Below are positions 37,557-48,884 of a stretch of 64,000 nucleotides of DNA, piece by piece (within the stretch, counting starts at the first letter, position 1; each line of letters begins with the position of its first letter). The translations under genes were made by a program, and so were the position numbers. The stretch lies in the NCBI GenBank assembly GCA_022925895.1, contig JAKSYS010000247.1:1-64000 (forward strand). The letters are read 5' to 3'. Source of the stretch: Fragilaria crotonensis. Lineage: Eukaryota > Bacillariophyta > Fragilariophyceae > Fragilariales > Fragilariaceae. A model generated the notes under the pieces. That model worked only from the letters and a program-made list of their open reading frames with translations. It did not search any database and was not told the origin of the DNA.

Positions 37557-38244
37557 TTCTTTGGCTTATTGGCGACCAAAGACTCAGAATGAGGTCACAG
37601 ATGCAGATCTACGAGCGACAAGTATGAAGTATAGACCTCCATTTGTGTTCGTTGTTTGCTGTTCATCATATTTTTGTCAAGACTAAAAGATTCAAAGAAC
37701 CCGGACGATCTGGGGGGATTTGCAAACCTTCGGTACTGGTACTACCGGTAGTAGTCGTAATATAGTCTTATGCTGTACTTTTAGGGTGGACTGACGTATT
37801 CCAGTGCGGAGCATGATCTCCAGTACTGCAGAGTACGATTCAATAAATTTCATACGCCTTTTTTAGTAGTCGTATGCATATTTCTTATTTCTTGCTCAGG
37901 ACTCCAGTACAGCAGTGGCGTACTGTACTACAGTCTCCGTGTGTTCAGGTTTTGGGTTGGACCCCAGTATTGGTACTCCACTACTCGTACTGTACATGAA
38001 TTCTGGAACTCTACTGATTACTAGAGGATTGATACCTGGTACTCCATTTTCGCACTGTCACGGCACATGGCACTGATAGCATTGTCAGAAGACACCGTCC
38101 CCCGTCAACAGCAACTCTTTTTCGACAGTCGACAGTCCACAGTTTAGGTATGTAGTTCAAACTTCGAAAATCAATCAGCATGAATTGAGCTACATCACGT
38201 CATAGCCACATTACTCGAGGACTCAGGGCAGCTTGCACTCCAGA
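37557..38244. other. Divergent promoter region upstream of PRP28
   Basis: No gene. GTAC words cluster at 37725-38045 (GGTACTGGTACTACCGGTAGTAG, CCAGTACTGCAGAGTACG, CAGTATTGGTACTCC). Confidence 0.5.
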
Positions 38245-40295
38245 ATGTCCGCTCTGCAACACGCTAGTGAGGACCACCTGATTCCTCCTGAATTCCTCGC
38301 CACTCTATCAAAGGAGGAGCGAGAGGAGGCGCTGGCGGCCGCAGCGGCTGCTAAGAGAGCTGAAGAGCGTGCCGAGGAGCGTGCGTTGCAACGGGCGCTG
38401 AAAGAAAGGGAAGAATCCCGGCGTATTGAGCGAGAACGAGAGCAGCAGGAACAGCAGCCACAGTCTCAGGGTATTCGCGCTGCGTCGAAGGTTGCATTTG
38501 TGTCGAAAAGGCAGCGAGGGCAGCTGAATGACAAGGATGCAACCACCGATAAACCATCTGACACCAAATCGCCTGCTCGCGTTATCCCGGTCGGAAGTAT
38601 TCCGGAATCCGAAAGCTTTCATCAATCTGCTTGGAATGAAGACCAGCGCCTTGCCATCCATCAATCCTATCTTGGGAAACGAGCTGTCGTCACCGAGGAA
38701 GAAAGCATTGAGGAGCGTCGAAAGGCACGGGAAAAGAAGAAGATAACGTTCAAATTTCAGTGGGACAATACTGAAGATACATCGAGGTTAGATCAGGATG
38801 ACCTGTATTCGGAAATGCTTCCGAAAATCAGACCAGCAATTAAGCGCCGTCGGGTTACGTTGGAGGATATGCCGTCCGCCGATGTTTCGTTGGAAACTGT
38901 CAAGAACAAACCCTTGCAACACATGACGAAGCGCGACTGGCGTATTTTCCGTGAAAACTACGACATTGTCGTTAAAGGAGGAAAGGCCCCACCGCCTTTG
39001 CGACGCTTTGACGAGTCCTCTGATCCCAATGTACCCGCCATTCATACATCGCTGTTGCAAGCGCTTTTTCGGACGCTCAAATTCAAGGAACCTTCGCCGA
39101 TTCAAAGACAGGCAATACCGATCGGAATGCAACGCCGCGATCTCATTGGTATAGCTGAGACAGGCTCTGGGAAGACAGTTGCCTTTGGTGTTCCTCTGTG
39201 CCATTTCATCCTCACCTTGCCTCCGACTATCCAGCAACGAGTCGCCGATGAAGGTCCTCTTGCCATTGTCATTGCCCCGACGCGAGAATTGGCTTTGCAG
39301 ATCGATGCCGAGTTTCAAAAGCTTCTAAGCTTTGCGCCACACATCATTTCGATTGCTGTTGTCGGTGGTCAGCCAATTCAACAGCAGGCGCAAAAGTTAC
39401 GACACGGGGTTCACATTGTCGTGGGCACACCCGGGCGAATCAACGATTGTTTGGAAATGACGTACATGGTCCTAAATCAATGTTGCTACGTGGTGTTGGA
39501 CGAGTTTGATCGCACGTTGGATATGGGTTTTCTACCCCAAACGACTTCAATATTGGATGCTATGGGTGGTCGTCTAAAGAGCGAAAACGAGGAAGAAACA
39601 TATGAACAGGAAAGACGGGATCTTCTTGAGATGAGTCTTCCCAAACATAGAGTTACTGCTATGTTCAGTGCCACGATGACCCCAGAGGTTGAGAAGGTTG
39701 CACAAGACTATCTTCGCCACCCAGCTAGTATCTGTATTGGGAGATCAAGATTCACGCAAGAACACTCGCATTATTCAACGCGTCATCTTCTTGTCATCCC
39801 CTTCGCAGAAAGAGAAAAGCACTGCGTGACATTCTTAACCGTCAACAGTCCATGCGCGATAAGATCATGGTTTTTGTGAATGAGAAGAAGCATGCCGAAG
39901 GTGTGAAGCGCATGGTAGAGAGGGCAGGCCGTCGCTGTGTTGTCTTGCATGGAGGCAAATCGCAAGACCAACGCGAGGAGAATCTTGCAGATTTTCGGCA
40001 AGGTGGTGTCGTACTTGTTGCCACAGATGTCGCGGGCCGTGGTCTCGATATCGCCGACGTCACTCATGTAATCAACTTTGACTTGCCGACTCGTTCAATC
40101 GACAACTACAGTCATCGTATTGGGCGTACAGGCCGTGCAGGTAAGGATGGACTCGCAACTTCGTTCATCACCGATGAAGATGAAGGTATCATGGCTGATC
40201 TGAAGAGGTACTTGGAGAGCACTGGCAACGAAGTACCAGAGCGGTTAGCCCGTCATCCAGCGGCTACTGGTGGTCATGGTAAGAACATCATGTAG
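38245..40295 (+). CDS. PRP28: Spliceosomal RNA helicase PRP28 (DDX23 type), motif II is DEFD, two indels
   Basis: This ATPase displaces U1 snRNA from the 5' splice site during spliceosome activation. The start is the ATG at 38245. The N terminus is a charged, coiled-coil-like E-R-A-E-E-R-A region, followed by the PRP28 signature D-W-R-I-F-R-E-N-Y-D-I-V-V-K-G-G. Helicase motifs: P-S-P-I-Q-R-Q (Q), A-E-T-G-S-G-K-T (I), P-T-R-E-L-A-L-Q (Ia), D-E-F-D (II), S-A-T (III), V-A-T-D-V-A-G-R-G-L-D (V) and H-R-I-G-R-T-G-R-A-G (VI). Motif II replaces the usual alanine by phenylalanine. The frame breaks near 39740 and again near 39815. Dropping one G from GGG and one A from AAAA restores I-C-I-G-D-Q-D-S-R-K and S-Q-K-E-K-A-L-R-D-I-L. 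Because the gene should be essential, the breaks are best read as assembly errors. Confidence 0.88.
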
Positions 40296-40334
40296 CTAAA
40301 GCTAGATAGTTCTCGATATGCTCGCGGCATTGCA

Positions 40335-43226
40335 CTAGATGTCGTTTTTATGCATACTAGCTTTCGCGAGCTGTTTCAGCTCTTCAGTCAAGGCTTGGTT
40401 GACTTGTCTCATGGTTTGGAGCTGCATTTCCTTTGCACCAACATATTCAGTCAAATCTGAAACCACACGTTCCAATTCGGCCTTCTGTTCGAGCGCTTTG
40501 ATAGCCGCTCCATTAACACCGATGTTCAGCTGAGCAACGAGCTGCTGTTCGTAGGCTGACCGATACTGGTGGAGATCCTCCAGGGCAGCCTTTTTTTGTG
40601 CTCGGAGCACGTCGACTTCGGTCCTGCGAGACTCCTCATCAGCAAGAACCTTCTCGATGCTCTGAATTGTAAGTCCGCCTTTACAGAGGCGACTCATTTC
40701 CTTTGTAAGGCTCTCTGCCTTCTGTTTGAAGCCATTCCGCTCCGATTTCAGCTTTTGATTCAACCTCTGCACATTTTCTAGCTCAACTTCACACTGTTTG
40801 CGGCGAGTTTTTTCCGATTCTAGGTTTTCGCAGAGCTCATTCATTGTCGATAAGGTCTTCTGTAGCTGTTCTTTGCATTCTATTTCAGAGGCAGCCACTT
40901 TCTCCAAATCACTGCAGAGGACCTCGTACCTTTTGCCCATGTCAGACATTTCAGAGCGTAGCGAATCACCCTTTGCCACCTTGGCTGATAGATTGTCCAA
41001 CGCAGTTTGAAGGCCATTCATCTTTTCAAGCTTGCTATCGCGCGCTTCAACAGCAGCTGACAACACCGCCTTCTCATTCTGGTACGATCGAACACTCTTC
41101 TCCAGTCCTACGATCTTTTCTGATTGAGCGACCAAACGCTGTTCCAGGGACGCAACGACAAGTGCGTTCTCAGCTTTCGCACGATCCAAGATCGTATTGC
41201 TCTCTTCAACACGTTTCTCGGCCACACGAAGCCTCGTTCGATAATCCTTGCTTTCCTCTAGCTTTTTTTGCAAATCACTTCGATAAGATGCCACGTCCTT
41301 TTCTGTCTTGTGTAGTGAAGAGTTGGATAGCGCCAACTGACGCTGCAAATCAGCAACCTTCTTGTCTTTGCGCGACAACTTAGAACGTAGGTGTTGTAAC
41401 TCCAGCTCCAAGGACCTCAACCGGGCACTTGCTTCTCCAGCCTGATTGATGGCAGGGATCGACGCGTCTTGGTCTGGTGTGAAAAACAGGTCCTCGTTCT
41501 TCTTAATCAGCTGCTTCAAAGGGGTTCCACTGGTACGAGGAGCATGTGCAAGAGCAGGGAATAACACAGTCGTCTCTGTCAAATCAGCTGGATTTCCAGC
41601 GAAATTCGCGATTCCTATTGCAAGAAGTACCATTTCCCTGGCAATTCTGTTCGGTGCAACCAGCTGGAAGCGATCGTTTTCCGAAAGGGCGGACACCATA
41701 GACGAACCTTCAGGAAGTCCAAGCGGGAACACGAGATCGAAATGTTTCGGATTGGATGGATCAGCAATCGCAGATGCTTGTCTGATCACCCCTTGATGAA
41801 TAGGTTCTGCGGTCCCCCCAGATATCTGGTGGATTGACGTGGCGCTCGAGATGGACTTGTCATCTGCAAATGCGATAGAAATGTTGATGCCGAAAACTCT
41901 GCCTTCTGCAGGTCCTCTTCCAAGCAAGTTCCCGATGTAAGTTCCCCGTAGCAGTGCTTGTCGTGCCCCATTAAACATGTTCATATCGGCCGCTATTGGG
42001 AAAGGAGTCTCGCAAATTATGATTTCCTCCTCAACCGACGACTCATCATCCACAGTGCCAGATTGCTCACCGCCTAAATCGACGTGTACAACACATCGCA
42101 AATGGCACCCAATATCGTTTGCGCAGGGTTGGTAGACCGAATTAGACGCTCCGTTCAGGGGTGTCCACTGATGATTGCCAGCCTGCATACTTTCATCGCT
42201 GCTTGTAGAGGATGAATCAAAGGCAGTGTCATCACATTTTGGAATGGTAATGGAACGAAACCATTCATATCGATAGCCCTGAGCAGGGCAAGGTTTTGAA
42301 GGGGATTCTCGTAGCACAACAACGGATGTCGTGGTGACCTTCGGAATTTTTTGCGGTGAACCTGCTAATTCCACGAAACTCCCGTCGCTTAGTTGCAAAC
42401 ACATACAGCACCTTCGATTTTGCATAGGTGGCAAATCAACGATTGTGGGCCTTGCTTGACGAGCTGCTCTTGCCTCTTCCGCTGCCTGACGAGCTGCTAT
42501 GGCTTCTTCAGCTGCCTTTGCAACTGCCACAGCAGTAGCAGAGGCATACCCTTTGGCACTAGAAGCAGCTGTCGCCGCTACGCTCTTGCCCCACGAAGTC
42601 CAGGAGCTAGTGTTTACTCGTGCTTCGTCTCGCTGCCTCGGTTTCTCAATATGGCCTTCTTTGACTTGGTTCACTGTCTCCTTTTCTTCAACCAGAGGTA
42701 CCGTATCAAAATGAAGCACTATTGGAACCTTGACCTCTCGTGTAGAAGCAAGGATACGAGAGAACTCCTCAAGAAGCCAGTCTTGCTCATTCTCTACGCC
42801 ATCAATACCAGTCAATGCCTTTCCTACGATGTCCTTGGGGTCCACGTCGTTTCCAGAATATGTATCACGTGACTGTATATGCGCATCTTCCTGCTCTCCT
42901 TCGTCGGCTTGGGCTTTATCGAGTGTATGTCCCTCAGCTGCTTGACATTGCTGGTTGTCTGAACTTGTCAGCACCGCCTCGCCCGTTTCTATTTTCGATT
43001 GGATACAATCACTCGAGTCCTTCTCATGTATTTGGGTATCGTTCTCCTCTCCTTTGTCATCGACCTTCTTTTCTTCCAGGAATTGGCTCCCGGCGAGGTT
43101 CGTCGTGCCCGCTCGTGGAATATAGCTAGCAACAACGGCTCCCAACCCTTCTTCTTCGATTCTTGGTAGCAGGACTAATCTGCTTTGCAAATCAACTAGA
43201 TCTGAGAATGATAGCTTCACCGTCAT
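40335..43226 (-). CDS. Large coiled-coil protein with AIR9-like (A9) domain
   Basis: 963 residues in one exon. Residues 1-270 are acidic and low-complexity, with an alanine-rich stretch (V-A-V-A-K-A-A-E-E-A). Residues about 280-470 contain a beta-rich part with Y-R-Y-E-W-F-R-S, then a G-A-S-N-S-V-Y-Q-P turn and D-I-G-C-H-L-R-C-V-V. This pattern resembles the A9 repeats of plant AIR9 proteins, which bind microtubules. After a further 150-residue globular part, residues about 610-950 form an almost unbroken coiled coil (heptads in L-R-S-L-E-L-E-L-Q-H-L-R and many following turns). The layout suggests a cytoskeletal or scaffold protein. The A9 similarity is by eye only. The gene ends 40 bases from PRP28, so the two transcripts converge. 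Confidence 0.7.
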   Translation of the reverse strand: MTVKLSFSDLVDLQSRLVLLPRIEEEGLGAVVASYIPRAGTTNLAGSQFLEEKKVDDKGEENDTQIHEKDSSDCIQSKIETGEAVLTSSDNQQCQAAEGHTLDKAQADEGEQEDAHIQSRDTYSGNDVDPKDIVGKALTGIDGVENEQDWLLEEFSRILASTREVKVPIVLHFDTVPLVEEKETVNQVKEGHIEKPRQRDEARVNTSSWTSWGKSVAATAASSAKGYASATAVAVAKAAEEAIAARQAAEEARAARQARPTIVDLPPMQNRRCCMCLQLSDGSFVELAGSPQKIPKVTTTSVVVLRESPSKPCPAQGYRYEWFRSITIPKCDDTAFDSSSTSSDESMQAGNHQWTPLNGASNSVYQPCANDIGCHLRCVVHVDLGGEQSGTVDDESSVEEEIIICETPFPIAADMNMFNGARQALLRGTYIGNLLGRGPAEGRVFGINISIAFADDKSISSATSIHQISGGTAEPIHQGVIRQASAIADPSNPKHFDLVFPLGLPEGSSMVSALSENDRFQLVAPNRIAREMVLLAIGIANFAGNPADLTETTVLFPALAHAPRTSGTPLKQLIKKNEDLFFTPDQDASIPAINQAGEASARLRSLELELQHLRSKLSRKDKKVADLQRQLALSNSSLHKTEKDVASYRSDLQKKLEESKDYRTRLRVAEKRVEESNTILDRAKAENALVVASLEQRLVAQSEKIVGLEKSVRSYQNEKAVLSAAVEARDSKLEKMNGLQTALDNLSAKVAKGDSLRSEMSDMGKRYEVLCSDLEKVAASEIECKEQLQKTLSTMNELCENLESEKTRRKQCEVELENVQRLNQKLKSERNGFKQKAESLTKEMSRLCKGGLTIQSIEKVLADEESRRTEVDVLRAQKKAALEDLHQYRSAYEQQLVAQLNIGVNGAAIKALEQKAELERVVSDLTEYVGAKEMQLQTMRQVNQALTEELKQLAKASMHKNDI

Positions 43227-44130
43227 GGTGGTGGAAGCGAAGGAGATCGCAATAAACGAAATGGTTCTAAAGTGCTGTCACTCTTTTCTCGTTAAGAGTT
43301 TTGCTACGTTACTCCTTCCATGAAAAAATGTTTTGACGGCTATCACAAGGACGAATGAAAGCAAGCGATTTATATGTAGGAATCCTGTGTATATGGTGAT
43401 CATACCATTGGTTTCTACAGGCGGGTGACATAATTTATCGATGATCATGAGGAAAAATATGATTTATTATAAAAATATTCATGTTTGTTAACATAACGGA
43501 TGACTTCCAAAGGTAGGTAACGTAATTTATATGTGCACGATGATATATATATGCATTCATGTATCGATGATGCTGCTACTTGATTGGTTACTAGTCGTCC
43601 AGTACAAGTATGCCATACCTCTAACCTCTAACGGATGAGTGGACTGCAGTGTCGTCTGCCGAAATGCTAAATAATATAAAATTGTTGGTTGCAGTCCCTG
43701 GTACCAGTGCAAGTACTTCCTTTCCCATGATCATGATCAGGATTCCTGTATGGTCAATGAATAATGTCTTTGTTATCGTCTTTCTAGAGTAGATACGTCA
43801 GGTGGAGGACGTTGCAAGACGTTGCGTGTATGATCGCATTTCGCTAGGCTTTTCGCATAAGTTGATTATGATATCGGGATCCGCATTTTCATGGTGCATT
43901 GTGACAATACTTAATGTCGAATACTGGAGTACCACGTAAAAGTGGTTAGGATCTCTCCAATGTTTGGGTGCTCGGAGTGTTCAGTATGACGATCATGTAA
44001 TTCTCGTTAATTCTAACATCGATGAGTTATCAAATAGACCAAGAATTTTCCTTCTGAAAGGATCATATTTAGCCAAGTTTGGGGCACAGACAACAGGTAC
44101 GAGGAGAAGGAAAAAGTAACCAATCATGGC
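43227..44130. other. AT-rich spacer
   Basis: No gene. The stretch 43400-43580 is AT-rich, with TTTATCGATGATCATGAGG and repeated ATGATATATATATGCATTCATG-type words. Little GTAC content compared with other spacers, and both neighbouring genes point differently (promoter of the coiled-coil gene on the left, 3' end of adenine deaminase on the right). Confidence 0.45.
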
Positions 44131-45168
44131 CTACATCGGAGGATGATTGTCGCAGAATTCTTGGAATTCTTGGGTGAGCGAACCTTGCTCCTCCTGACTA
44201 AGCAGAGTGGCGTCGATCGAGTTTTGAACAAACTTGATAACGTGTTCACGTTCGACTTGCAACGCTGGTTCATTGACCACGGCAAGGAAATTGTCAGTGA
44301 TATACCCCCCGAAATAGCCGGGATCGTCAGAGTTAATAGTGACACAAACACCTTCGTTCAATAACTTCATCAGATTGTGCTCCTTCATGCTAGAAAAAAC
44401 GCAAAGCCTGCAATTTGAAATAGGACAAACCGTAAGGGGGATTCTCTCCTTGGCCAAACGGGCCACCAAATCTGGATCTTCGGCGCAACGAACTCCGTGA
44501 TCGATTCGCTTGACCTTAAGGTGGTCGAGAGATCCAGTTACGTATTCTGGAGGTCCTTCTTCGCCAGCGTGAGCTACGCATTCATAGCCATACTCGCGCG
44601 CTTTCTCGAAAAGCTCTTTGTATTTGATAGGTGGATTTCCGAGCTCGGTACTATCCAGACCCACAGCTGCAATAAGATGTCTGAAGGGAAACGACGCTTC
44701 GAGAGTTTCGAACATGTCCTCGACTGGTAAGTGTCTGACAAAACACATGATGAGCTTGCTCGTCATCTTGAACTGGCTCTCCGCAGCTTGCAGCGCGGTC
44801 GAGAAACCTTTAACGATCGTTTCGAAGGTCACCCCTCGTTGCATATGAGGTTGTGGATCGAAGAACACTTCCACATGTCGAACATTTTCTTCGTGGACGC
44901 GAGTCAGATATCCCCACGCAATGTCGTAGAAGTCCGATTCCTCGACAAGAACATCCATTCCTTGATAATATAGCTTCAAAAATTCATCAAGACTGGAAAA
45001 ATTGTATGCATTTTGGACTTCTTCGATGGTATTGAACTCGATCTCAACCTGGTTCTTCTTTGCCAACGCAAGTAGAAGGCTGGGTTCCATCGTGCCCTCA
45101 AGGTGCAAGTGCAGCTCCACTTTGGGCATGAGCCGCACGAAGTCTTCCATCGACGTCTTTTCCGGCAT
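44131..45168 (-). CDS. Adenine deaminase (AAH1/adenosine deaminase-like family)
   Basis: This amidohydrolase converts adenine to hypoxanthine in purine salvage. The zinc and substrate motifs are all present: H-L-H-L-E-G-T near residue 20; H-A-G-E-E-G-P-P, with the catalytic glutamate, near 200; K-R-I-D-H-G-V-R; and N-S-D-D-P-G-Y-F-G-G-Y near 290. The E-E-G-P-P after H-A-G and the C-P-I-S-N-C-R-L-C-V segment match adenine deaminases rather than true adenosine deaminases, where G-E-A follows. Length 345 is typical. No leader peptide, so cytosolic. Single exon; the start ATG at 45168 follows a spacer and gives a normal N terminus (M-P-E-K-T-S-M-E-D-F). Confidence 0.9.
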   Translation of the reverse strand: MPEKTSMEDFVRLMPKVELHLHLEGTMEPSLLLALAKKNQVEIEFNTIEEVQNAYNFSSLDEFLKLYYQGMDVLVEESDFYDIAWGYLTRVHEENVRHVEVFFDPQPHMQRGVTFETIVKGFSTALQAAESQFKMTSKLIMCFVRHLPVEDMFETLEASFPFRHLIAAVGLDSTELGNPPIKYKELFEKAREYGYECVAHAGEEGPPEYVTGSLDHLKVKRIDHGVRCAEDPDLVARLAKERIPLTVCPISNCRLCVFSSMKEHNLMKLLNEGVCVTINSDDPGYFGGYITDNFLAVVNEPALQVEREHVIKFVQNSIDATLLSQEEQGSLTQEFQEFCDNHPPM

Positions 45169-45489
45169 CGTTGTAGTGATAAGTGATTCTCCGAGTATTT
45201 GATAAAGGAACGATGAAGCAGCGATACTGATGGTATGTTTCTTCTGTTATGCTGCCCTGCTGCGTCTTGAAGATGCGCTATATCCAGAACACAAGATCCA
45301 GACAAAAAGGCGAGCGCCGATGCGCTCGGATTACAGAACCTGTTGGTGGTTGGTGGACTACTGGTATCATACCTGGTACCTGGTACGTATGTCACATGAT
45401 ATGATACCTGTCGCAAAACATTCGTACTTGAGTGTACCCCATACACATTTATATCCTACTATATTATAAATTAATTGTGTGCGTGTGTG

Positions 45490-45536
45490 AGTGCGTGCGT
45501 CCGTCTGTTACGGAGTATGACCACTCTGGGGTACTG
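45490..45536. repeat. Direct repeat, copy A
   Basis: A 47-base unit (AGTGCGTGCGTCCGTCTG..., ending GGGGTACTG) matching copy B at 45641-45683 with a 4-base gap and one substitution. Confidence 0.8.
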
Positions 45537-45640
45537 GATCAAATGAATACTGTCTCATACTCGGAGCATAAATGTCATACATGCATACTGGAGTACTCCG
45601 TACGCGATGTCGGTAAGATTTGCATATACGTACATGCGTC

Positions 45641-45683
45641 AGTGCGTGCGTCTGTTACGGAGTAGGACCACTCTGGGGTACTG
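45641..45683. repeat. Direct repeat, copy B
   Basis: The 43-base second copy; it lacks the CCGT of copy A and has AGGACC where copy A has ATGACC. The intervening 104 bases are not repeated. A local duplication in a non-coding region. Confidence 0.8.
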
Positions 45684-46504
45684 CACTACTTGCGTATAGT
45701 ACTGAACTGTACAAACAGTACACACAACCGTGCACAACCCATACCGTACACGTATTCCAAAAGTCCGACCAATTGGGAGGTACCCACTAGTTTGAATAAA
45801 TGGTATGGAGGCGGAGTTTATAGACAAAACGACCCACGACACCATTTGCCGAATGTCGAACTGCTTTTTCCTCGCACCACACGTCACTTCTTCCACAGAA
45901 ATTGAAGCAGATCTGCGAGCACGGAGTTCCATACCGGTACTAGTAGTCTAGCGGAATCGTGGTGTTGCATTGGTATGACTGTTTGAAAGTGTGACAGATA
46001 CCGGTACTTGTAGGCGATAGGGGCTACATTGCCTACAGTATACAGTACATGAGAGGGATCCGTCTGGCCGTCGTCAAAAACATCGTGTAGTCAAAGTGTG
46101 ACTCAAAAGTGTGAGTCTGTGTTCCTTCGTCCTACAGCGACCTACCTCCACGACAACTACCAGGCTACGGATTACACCGAGGATTTCCTTCGTGTTTCAT
46201 AGTGTCTCTAGACTTCTCCAAGGATGAGGACTGAAAATGATTAATTGCAATTACCGAAAGGCTACTACGCCATTTCTCATGAAGGTGGAGGAATACTGTA
46301 AGTGCTAGCTGATTCAAAAAAAACGCAGCCGCGCGAGGTGGGAATAGTACTTCAGTGTGATCTGGAGGGAGCGTTCACGCAAGGGATGACTTGTTTGGGG
46401 ATTAGGTACATGGGAATCGTCTTCGATCGACTTGGCGTTCGTCAACGAGGATAATCACACTCTAAGAACGACAGTTTGCTGCACACCTTCCGCACTTTCT
46501 CTGA

Positions 46505-48416
46505 CTACTCATCGAAACTAGGAGGTTTCGACCATGGTTGAAGGTCCAGGTACTTCTCTTCTTCGGCCAGAGACGCAGCTTTCCAATCATTTCGAAACAG
46601 CAGGACTGGTCTCTTCCATCGATCCTGCACAATCATGATACCGAATAACTTGCCTTCTTTATCTGCTTTGTCGACGGCATCCCAGCCCCCATCGGCCCAT
46701 CGTGCCAAAGAAAAGCCCAACGGCTCCATGATAGATTCGACTCCATATTCACCCTTCAGTCGGGCCTGTACGACTTCAAATTGAAGCTGACCCACAGCTG
46801 CGAGAAGTAGGGGCCCACCCCCGTCGTCATTTCTCTGTCTCAGAGCCTGCACAGCTCCTTCGTCCAGCAACTGGTCAATGCCCTTGCGGAAGGCCTTGTA
46901 GTCTGACGGGTTGGGAGAACGAATGTAAGAAAACTTTTCTGGAGAAAAGGACGGAATTCCTGGGAAAGCGACCGTTCCGCTGCCAGTAAATAGGGTGTCT
47001 CCAATAGCAAAGTTCCCTGGATTGTTGATTCCAATTACATCACCTGGGTAGGCAAAGTCAATTGAGGAACGATCAGATCCAAACAATGCTTGTGCCTGGG
47101 CCAGATTGTATTTCTTGCCAGGTTTCGATCGATTATGCGACACTTTCATGCCCTTCTCGTAGACGCCTGATACAATTCTTACATACGCCAATCGATCGCG
47201 ATGTTTCGGGTCCAAATTGGCTTGAGTCTTGAAAATGAAACCAGTAAACTCTTGGTGCTCAGGAGGGATCACCTCGTCCACACATGCTGCCTTTTTAGCT
47301 GCTTCTGTTTTGGAGGTTGCGAGACGCCCGACCGGCTTTGTTCCCATTTCACAAAACTTGTCCAGGAATAGCTGTACTCCAAAATTGGTCATCGCCGACC
47401 CGAAAAACAGTGGGGATTGTTCAGCCGCCAATACACGCTCCATGTCCAACGGTTCCAGTAATTGCTCAAGAAGCTCAGCATCTTCCAGGAGCTTGTTAAA
47501 CAGTTCTGAATCATCAATTAGTTCCTTCAATTTATCTTCATCACTCATCGGCACTTGAATGACTTCGGCCTTTCCTCCGCGGGTAGTCGGTTTCTGGTAC
47601 AAATGTACAACATTTTCCAATCGGTCCAGAACACCCTTGAACCTATCTCCATCACCAATTGGCCACAAGATCGGATGTGTTTCAAGATTGAATTCATCTT
47701 GAATCTGATCCATAATTTCGTATGGACTCAGAGCTGGTCGATCCATTTTGTTAACAAAGGTAAAGAGAGGAAGCCGTCGCATGCGACAAACTTCAAATAG
47801 CTTTCGCGTCTGAGGCTCTAGTCCCTTTGCGGCATCCAATAACATGACTGCGTTGTCGGCTGCCGCCAGTGCGCGATATGTATCTTCAGAAAAGTCTTGA
47901 TGGCCCGGTGTGTCTGAAAAAAGGCGGCGACAATTGAGTAAAGGGCATGTTTCAAGGGCATGTGAGAAACCATTGACATGTGTACAAAGATCGAGGTAGG
48001 GGATCACCGACTCACCCAAAATATTAACTCGCAAGTCGTGGTAGTCAAAGTTCATGACAGTAGACGAGATACTGATACCTCGCTCCTTCTCCATCTCCAT
48101 AAAGTCCGACGCCGTCGCTCGTTGTTCGGCCTTTTGGCGCACGGCCCCAGCCTGTTGAATGGCGCCTCCGTAAAGCAGCAACTTTTCCGTCATGGTAGTC
48201 TTTCCCGAATCGGGATGCGAAATGATGGCGAGATTGCGACGGCGATCAATCTCTATCTGAGGCCCGAGTGCCAATTGTGGTCGATACTAAATCATCTTCC
48301 TCGATGGAGGATTCGCGAAGAATCCAGTTGCACTGCTGCGATTGATGAACGGGTACAAATGCCCTCGTACAGCTTAGCATTAGCAGGAGGTGTGCTGCTG
48401 TTGAGTACTTCATCAT
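46505..48416 (-). CDS. prfC: Peptide chain release factor 3 (PrfC type), probably plastid-targeted, one indel
   Basis: This translational GTPase recycles class I release factors from the bacterial-type ribosome, here presumably that of the plastid. The leader starts at ATG 48416: M-M-K-Y-S-T-A-A-H-L-L-L-M-L-S-C-T-R-A-F-V-P. It is a signal peptide ending in the A-F-V-P motif typical of diatom plastid import. An extra A near 48275 separates it from the body; dropping it joins S-T-T-L to A-L-G-P-Q-I-E-I-D-R-R-R-N. The G1 loop is S-H-P-D-S-G-K-T. An in-frame 102-base intron (47914-48015, GTGAGT...CAG) sits between V-N-I-L and D-T-P-G-H, so a naive translation shows a false 34-residue insert. N-K-M-D and the RF3-specific G-D-V-I-G-I and Q-L-Q-F-E-V-V-Q segments follow. 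The body is complete to P-S-F-D-E. Confidence 0.88.
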
Positions 48417-48884
48417 GGCACGACTTTGATGAGTCCCGAGCGGCAAGCGTGTAGTCGGATGATCAGGTGCTTATAGATCGGGTGTTTTGTTCCGCCGATC
48501 CTACCTCTGCCTGGTTGAAGGCTTTTTGTTGGGGCTGATTTCCTGATGGCTGATGACGTGATGATGTGGATGGTGGATGGTCGCAGTGTCGCAGTGGTCA
48601 GGGATCTGTACGAGGTACAATGTACTATGTACTACCGGTAGGTACATGTACCGAGTACCTGCATTTACCGGACCGCCGTGCAGACTGTTTGTACGTCATA
48701 CATAGGGTCTGAAGTCTGAAGTCTGGCGAAGACCACCTTTCAGACCAGCGCTTGGAGTCGCGACTCGCGACTCTCGCGACCGGACACCGTGACATCATGA
48801 ACTGCATGCATATGCATGCCAACAACAACTTGAAGGATCAAACCAACAACCGAGATTCATCTCACGTTCACTAGATAATTCATC
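48417..48884. other. Divergent promoter region between RF3 and homoserine kinase
   Basis: No gene. Contains GTACGAGGTACAATGTACTATGTACTACCGGTAGG at about 48610-48645 and a double TCTGAAG heptamer near 48705-48722. Confidence 0.5.

Larger units (their letters stand above)
45169..46504. other. 1.3 kb divergent spacer with direct repeats
   Basis: No gene. It holds the adenine deaminase promoter (CCTGGTACCTGGTACGTATG near 45375), a pair of direct repeats (given separately), and further GTAC runs at 45680-45760. Frames inside it lack domains. Confidence 0.5.

Noticed and set aside
47914-48015. A 34-residue insertion in RF3 between V-N-I-L and D-T-P-G-H
   Set aside because: It has GTGAGT at its start and a pyrimidine-rich TTTTTTCAG at its end; the family has no insertion there. 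It is an in-frame intron.
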